From Unio delphinus (lineage: Eukaryota; Mollusca; Bivalvia; Unionida; Unionidae): 64,000 nt of DNA. Made by a program: the position numbers and the translations under genes. The notes beneath the pieces were generated by a model. It had not been told where the DNA came from and made no database searches. It worked only from the letters and a program-made list of their open reading frames with translations. The first letter of the stretch is position 1. Each line of letters starts with the position of its first letter. The stretch is from NCBI GenBank assembly GCA_029339505.1, contig JAQISU010000058.1:3053501-3117500 (forward strand), in the 5' to 3' direction. Positions 58,455 through 64,000 of the stretch are shown piece after piece.

Positions 58455-58612
58455 GGTTCTAACAGTTGCCTATCTTGGCGCTCAGCATTAAGAGGATAGT
58501 GTTAGGACTAACCAGCCTGGTGTCAGCATAATGTGACTGGGTGAGACATCATGCTTCATGTCTGTGACATGATGCCCAGTGCTAGACATCACTATAAACT
58601 GTCACGCTGTCG
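58455..58612 (+). mobile_element. SINE family 2 copy, 3' part
   Basis: Shares CTTGGCGCTCAGCATTAAGA, GTGTTAGGACTAACCAGCCT and GTGAGACATCATGCTTCATG with the other family-2 copies. The tRNA head is missing, as in a 5'-truncated insertion. Confidence 0.72.
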
Positions 58613-59099
58613 ACACCATAGCGATTTGGCTGAAATTATTTTAAAGCTACATTAAAAATCCTAATCATGAACAATTTCACTGACATTTCATCGACGTCTG
58701 CCTCACTTTTCTGCCAGGCCAATTTTTAAATGCCTTCCTGATCTAAAAATTCGCAGCACTGGGCCCATCAATAGAAATAACGGCAACAAGTAACCTGGTA
58801 GCTACCTCAGATGCAGCTGGATATAGATCTTTGTGTTTTTAGAGCTAAATTAGCCATATTCATTGTGTTCGATACAGACTTGTTTTACAAAGTAATTTTT
58901 TTATTTACCATTGATATACGCGACTCTGGCCCTTTACAGTTGATAACTGGCATCCTTGTAGTGGCTTTCTATTTTACTTTGTTAAGTTCAAACCACACAA
59001 ACGTGTTATTTAAGCAAATAATCCATAAAGCACTAACATATGTCATATGTCTAGGATACACTTAATTATTTAATAAACCCAAGAGATAAACTTTTCAGA

Positions 59100-60560
59100 A
59101 GTCTGTCAAACCTTCCACTTTTTCACAAAATGAAAAATAAAATATGAGTGTCAGAAGAAGAGTGCAAGTTTCCAGATGGAATACACACATTGATGAAGTC
59201 AGATAGGTTCATTGGACTTTAGCCAGTCAATGAAAAGTAGTATTGTGAACATATTTGTTTGTTTGTTTGATTCTGGATCAAACAGATAGCCAATGGAGGT
59301 TACAGAGGAGGGGGATGTGCTTTCAGTTTGTACTAAAAAAGATGAGGCAAGTTATGAAAATTTTCAAGTTTCTGTAGTATATACTTAGATGAACCAAATG
59401 AAAATTGTGAATGGAGCTGATGCATCTTGGCGTTGCTTATGTTCATGACATGTTGGTGTTATGAGAGAGTACTATCGAGTGACACCTAGGTTACGTACTG
59501 TGTGAATTTATTATTGATGTAGTCGATACTTGTCTTGGGGGTAAAGGATGTAAATGGGAAAGTCATTGTGATCAGGATAGCTTGTTTTGTCATCATTCAT
59601 CTGCAGAAATGCACCTCTCTACGCCTTTGATGGTAGTTTTGACTTCAGCTGCATTTGTGTATTTGAGTATCTTCAGCATACAGTTGGTGAGATACCAGAT
59701 GTCTATCTATGACACTTGTGAATGGCTGAGTGTATAGAATAAAAAGTAAGGGACCAAGAACAGGGCCTTGTGGAACACCAGAATATAGATCAACTGGGCT
59801 GAAATGTTTGCCATGTGTGGACACCATTTGACTAAGTATGACTTAAATTATCATAAGGCTATATCATAAATATTAAATACATGATGTAGAAGGTGAAGTA
59901 ATATATCATGGTCTAGTGTGTCAGATGCCACAGACAAGTCAAGGAGGTATCCCGAGTAGCCGAGTAGTCTAAAGCATTTACCATTACACATCACTGCCAT
60001 CTCAACTCTGCATGGGTTCGAGACTCGGACAGTGTGGGTATATGAAAAAGCTGGCCTGTATGGGTTTTTCTTCCAGGGGATTTTCATGATTCTTCTTCCA
60101 CCATTAATACTGGCGGCCATGTATAGGCTATTTTGTGCTGAAAAAATGCAACTTGTCATGGAGGGTGAGAACAGGCATCTTTCCACTACCCAAAGCCATG
60201 AGAAGGTCATAACTACTCTTAGAAGGGCAGTTTCAAGCGAGGGTGATCATGTAGATTGCTAAAAAGAATTTAGATGACATACAAGTTGGGTTAGAATAAT
60301 GTATTCTGCACTTTTCAACAGGGGCTTCAAAATGACAGTTTTAAAAATGCTGGGAATTGACTGGATGAGAGAGAAGTGTATATAACAAAAGTTAGTAAAA
60401 GCAATATAAAAACTAAGCACTCAGGCAGCAGTGATGTCAGAATCGAGTCGAGCTCACATGACTTTGAGGCACTCTTCATTACAATTGTATGTAGCAGATC
60501 CATAGAGACAGGTGCATGTGGTTTAACAGTTGTGACCAGATCCATAGTGGTTTCCATTGA
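59100..60560 (-). mobile_element. L2-like LINE RT fragment, minus strand, with nested SINE
   Basis: The minus-strand pieces MKSASKSCELDSILTSLLPE (60.5 kb), DLYSGVPQGPVLGPLLFILY (59.77 kb, motif B) and HQLYAEDTQIHKCS (motif C) match the copy at 9.2-10.2 kb. The 3' region at 59.1-59.45 kb also matches. The RT is split by a SINE at 59948-60154 and carries many stops. More distant remains may extend to about 61.1 kb. Confidence 0.75.
59948..60154 (+). mobile_element. SINE family 1 copy with imperfect target duplication
   Basis: Flanked by GTCAAGGAGG (left) and GTCATGGAGG (right). It has a tRNA-like head (CCGAGTAGCCGAGTAGTCTA) and a B box (GGTTCGAGACTC), then TTCTTCCACCATTAATACTG and GGCGGCCATGTATAGGC. 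Inserted in the L2-like RT. Confidence 0.8.
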
Positions 60561-61664
60561 TATTCTGTATCACAATTGTATAGTGACAATGAGTCAACTG
60601 AAACTGCGTTATGAGGCTTATCTTTAATTGTACTTTGATATGGAAGAAGTTCGCAAAAAAGTCCAAACAGTCAAGCTGAGAGAAGGTCATTGGAAGCTGT
60701 ATATATTTTTTTTTATCTGTCATTAGCTTGTTCATAATCTGGAAGAGCTCATTGCAGCTTGAACTTTTGATGATTTTAGTTCAGTAAAGGGCTTTTTTTG
60801 CTGCATGAACTATGTGACATTCTTCATAGCAGCTTCTTGAATAGTAAGGCTGATTAATAGCCAAATCATCTCAGTCTTACTGCATTCTCTTTTATCAGTG
60901 AGAAGCTGGTCATTAACACTAACTACTATATCATGGAGAACACTTCGGAATGGATACTCTGCACTTCGTTGCTGTGGGGATGTTTATTAAGTAATAAATG
61001 CAAGCTCTTGTCACGTTGTCCTGCTGTAGTAGGTAATGAAGTTGTTGATTTTGATTGGATGCCATGATCTCGGTAGCTTCTTAGGGACTGATACAGTGAG
61101 ATGGCTTATGACAAAGAGGTGATCTGGCACAAGTTTGTGGGACACCAATGACTACTGTAGAATAAAATGTGACAATGTTTACAGCTAGGTTGGCTAACTG
61201 ATTGAAGGTTGAAAATGTTAATAGAATCTAGGAGTTTCAGTGTCTGTTTGTTTCCAGGGCAGTCAGAGGGACGTTTTAAATCTCTGCACAGGGTTTGACA
61301 AAAAGACTTCTGATGTTGCCATTCTAACATCCAGTATGTTAGTCAATTTGAAAATCTTGTTATTGCTACTCCTGCTCCTGTCATATCAACACAAGGTTTT
61401 CACTAAAAGATTTTTGTGTTGTCTTGCTAAATACTAAATCCTAAATACAAATGCAGGGATCGAATTGACCACAAATTTCTTTGTAGCCAGAAGGACTAGT
61501 GTACTGAGAATTTACTAGTCCTGTCGACAAAACAATGTCACGCACTTGTATTGAGATTAACAACAATTTTATTTCATAAATAGCATTATCTTATGAAATG
61601 CAGAATTATAGAAGTATAAATCATGCTTCAAATCATCAATTAGTCAATTCACATTTCTTGTTTC

Positions 61665-61890
61665 TCATGATAATGTGGATCTAATTAAAGAAAGTGATCC
61701 AGGTGACCCTTCTCGTCCTATACCTGCACTCTGGGTCCATATAGGGTTTGTTTCAGTCTCATTACCCATCTCCCTAAAATATTGCAGTGCAGTGGTTATC
61801 ACCTTCAAGATCCCTTCAGCATCTTCACTCTCTACAATATCAGTTTCTAGGAATGCCGATTTAATCTCTTCCTTTGCAAATTTTAATATA
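61665..61890 (-). pseudogene. Coding-like segment right of a MITE, probably part of a hAT-derived gene
   Basis: The minus-strand frame is open from the MITE edge to a stop, with LKFAKEEIKSAFLETDIVES, LKVITTALQYFREMGNET and SAGIGREGSPGSLSLIRSTL. Its composition is clearly more coding-like than its surroundings. It lies on the other side of the MITE from the hAT-like segment at 62.28-62.67 kb in the same direction, so the two may once have been one transcript. Confidence 0.4.
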
Positions 61891-62279
61891 CCGTATTTTC
61901 CAGTGTACAAGTCGAGACTTTTTTACTTGAAAGTCGGGACTTTGTTTTATACTCCAAATTGACATATATGGATTGTGTCATTGAAAGTTTATATAAGTTA
62001 CGTTCATAACTACAGGTAATAAAATGAACTACAACATGGATATTGTTTTCAGTATTAATAAAACAAGCATGGACTGTTTATTCAGTAGTGTCGATTGATA
62101 AGTAAAATCACAAGCTTGTTAGTATCGGTAATGCAGTTTCACGATTGTCGGTAATATGGAATATCATACAACAATACCATTACTAGTGTAAAATACGAAG
62201 CCAAGATATTGACCTGGCCTCGTCTTATACTCGGAATTCGACTTAAACTCCATGTCGACATATAGGCCAGAAAATATGG
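61891..62279. mobile_element. TA-flanked MITE (Tc1/mariner-pogo type), 389 bp
   Basis: The left end CCGTATTTTCCAGTGTACAA and the reverse complement of the right end (CCATATTTTCTGGCCTATAT) are imperfect inverted repeats, with GTCGA a few bases in on both sides. TA is present at 61889-61890 and 62280-62281 as target duplication. No coding sequence. Confidence 0.72.
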
Positions 62280-62665
62280 TATACAGTTTCCTCTTAAATC
62301 GAACTGTCACTACAACCGTCGCTTACTACTGCAAGAAACCTTGCTTTATTCACACCATTGACATATTTCTGTCTTTGACTTTCAGCCATGTAGTGAGTAA
62401 ACACAGCAACCTGTTTATCATTCCTTTAAGTCTCTCCATCAACTTTCATCTCATCCAGCTGACACATCCATACAAAATCAGTGAATAGTCTTATGTTCTT
62501 TACGATAGCATGTCCGTTTCTAAACAAATTAACGTGCTGGTCAGACACATTCCAATTTAAACTTTTGTCTTTTATGTCATTCTCTTTCAGGTTTTGCTTT
62601 TTTCCGGTGAATGAACACCTTTTATAAAAGTCACATTTACCATATAAGGAGCAAGTTGTGCTCAT
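62280..62665 (-). pseudogene. hAT-transposase-derived gene fragment (ZNF862/KIAA1586-like)
   Basis: Read on the minus strand from ATG 62665: CSLYGKCDFYKRCSFTGKKQ, NIRLFTDFVWMCQLDEMKVD, a stop after GET, then RNDKQVAVFTHYMAESQRQK and FLAVVSDG, another break, and EETVYHIFW at the MITE border. The order WMCQLDEMKG-like, RNDKQA-like, AVxSDG-like matches hAT-derived proteins of the ZNF862/KIAA1586 group common in aquatic animals. At least two stops make this copy dead. A TA-flanked MITE cuts it at 62280. Confidence 0.6.
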
Positions 62666-63112
62666 TTTGAAATTGCTGACGCAAATTATTTAAAAGAAAG
62701 GAATGGCACAGTGTCCTTTATAAAAGAAAATCACAGCTAGAAACCAGTTTAAAAGCATGTGTCTTTGCCCCCTCCCTAAAAAATTAAATGGTCTCTCCCT
62801 AAGAAAGACGTCAGTGGATGTTTTACAGGATCAAAGCAGTGGCTATTGTAAACACTTATAAAATATTAGCATAATATGGAAAAAGTGTGTTCTCATCAAA
62901 GAAAGCAATCTGAGTCAGCTTGTTGTATTTGACAGCTCCAGTTATGGTCTCATCATTAATAGTTTAAGTTTGGGAATTGTTCCTAATAAATCATACCTCA
63001 ATTTATTGTTGAAGTTAATCATAAGGCAGAAAATTTTCAAATATTAGATGCCCGTGCTCAGAGATTTTATTTCACAACGAATGTATGGCATTGTACCTGA
63101 ATATCTCCACAT

Positions 63113-63521
63113 GGTGACCCGTCAGAAGAGCGCACGACAAAAGAGCGCAGACATTTGGGCGCACTTAAACAAATACTTGAGGTACGAAAACCAATATAGC
63201 AGGGTTAGAAAGCAACTTTAATTTGTGATCGATAAGGCTAATACTTGTTTAGATTGAAACAATCGGAGGTACGATCAAACGACATCACAGTTATTTGTGT
63301 TTACCTATACGATTATACCAGTTTTTTAGTTAAAGTAACTGAACAATTATTTTTTCGCCAATACTTGCTTTTAATGAAGCAAAAAAGAGTTACCAGCAAA
63401 CGATGCCGTCTGATCTGAGTTAATTTTCTTGTTTCTATTTTTTTTAAATATTTGTTTCCGATCTTTAGTTTGCGCTCTTATGTCGGCGCTCTTTTGTCGT
63501 GCGCGCTTTTGACGGGGTGCC
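63113..63521. mobile_element. MULE-like MITE, 409 bp, perfect 9-bp target duplication
   Basis: The direct repeat TCTCCACAT flanks it exactly (63104-63112 and 63522-63530). The ends form a roughly 45-bp terminal inverted repeat: left GGTGACCCGTCAGAAGAGCG and the reverse complement of the right GGCACCCCGTCAAAAGCGCG, both continuing CACGACAAAAGAGCGC. A 9-bp duplication suits Mutator-like elements. Confidence 0.85.
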
Positions 63522-63530
63522 TCTCCACAT

Positions 63531-64000
63531 ATATACAATTATTTGCTCATTCTTGTAAAGAAAAACATATAAAAACTGTTCTTATCATCATAGAAGTAGT
63601 AGTTGCTTGGAAAGGAATGGTCAATAACGTAATCATAATAAATTGATCTAATTCTTAGTTATTTCTATGCAGATGTAAAACATGCAGTTTCCTGTTTCTT
63701 TTGTAGCATTTGGCTAGCAAGCAAAAAAATATTAAACAAATATGCAAACTAATTTCTTTCAATATTTTTTGCTGTGTTTTGTTTGATATACCGCTTTGTA
63801 GTTTGTTACTGTGGTCAGTTGAATAAAGTGTGATACCACGTTATTTTTCAGTTAATTCATTATCAGATTAATTAGGATAAATTACCTAACTTTCATTGAT
63901 AATGATGGGGACCATACTTGGCACTTTTAAGCAAAATGCACAAGATCAAATGGCTTCTAGTTATAGAAACGCATCTTTCCAAGGTAGAAATCGACTTCAC
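63531..64000. other. Right edge of window, nothing recognised
   Basis: AT-rich, with no coding or repeat signal supported. Confidence 0.5.

Overview
Eukaryotic, intron-rich, AT-rich animal DNA. The gene style (short exons with GT-AG introns up to about 5 kb), abundant minisatellites and GATA microsatellites, tRNA-derived SINEs, several non-LTR retrotransposon relics and Polinton/Maverick remains suggest a marine invertebrate. My best guess is a lophotrochozoan, probably a mollusc; this rests on general familiarity, not a database match.

Region 1 (1-21.7 kb): the last ten exons of an ABCA-family lipid transporter gene on the + strand, coding for the second nucleotide-binding domain and C-terminal tail. 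All joins are phase-consistent, and Walker A, Q-loop, signature, Walker B and H-switch are present. The introns hold seven tandem-repeat arrays, a Tigger-like MITE, an L2-like LINE with a nested SINE, a second LINE relic, and a short relic of a Polinton packaging ATPase.

Region 2 (21.7-37 kb): intergenic DNA full of repeats. It has a 50-bp satellite, a rearranged Ty3/gypsy-like element, a hAT-type MITE nested in an L2-like LINE, a decayed protein-primed DNA polymerase B with a possible capsid-gene fragment, a 57-bp satellite, and a possible LTR followed by a tRNA-Pro-like primer-binding site.

Region 3 (37-51 kb): a decayed Polinton-like virus element, and the main find. It has a small basic Gly-Asn protein, double-jelly-roll major capsid protein, LT-x-x-Q protein, adenain-like protease, fibre-like coiled-coil protein, small membrane protein, minor capsid protein, unknown minus-strand genes, a long polymerase fused to an SF1 helicase, a minus-strand integrase that overlaps the helicase tail to tail, and a minus-strand packaging ATPase. 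A second, diverged and truncated capsid module follows. Many genes are broken by frameshifts, stops and microsatellite growth.

Region 4 (51-64 kb): an L2-like 3' end, a nearly full-length endonuclease-RT LINE ending in a long GATA tract, a promoter-like block with NRF1-type and YY1-type motifs and a splice donor, SINEs, another L2-like copy on the minus strand, a hAT-transposase-derived gene fragment split by a TA-flanked MITE, and a MITE with a perfect 9-bp target duplication.
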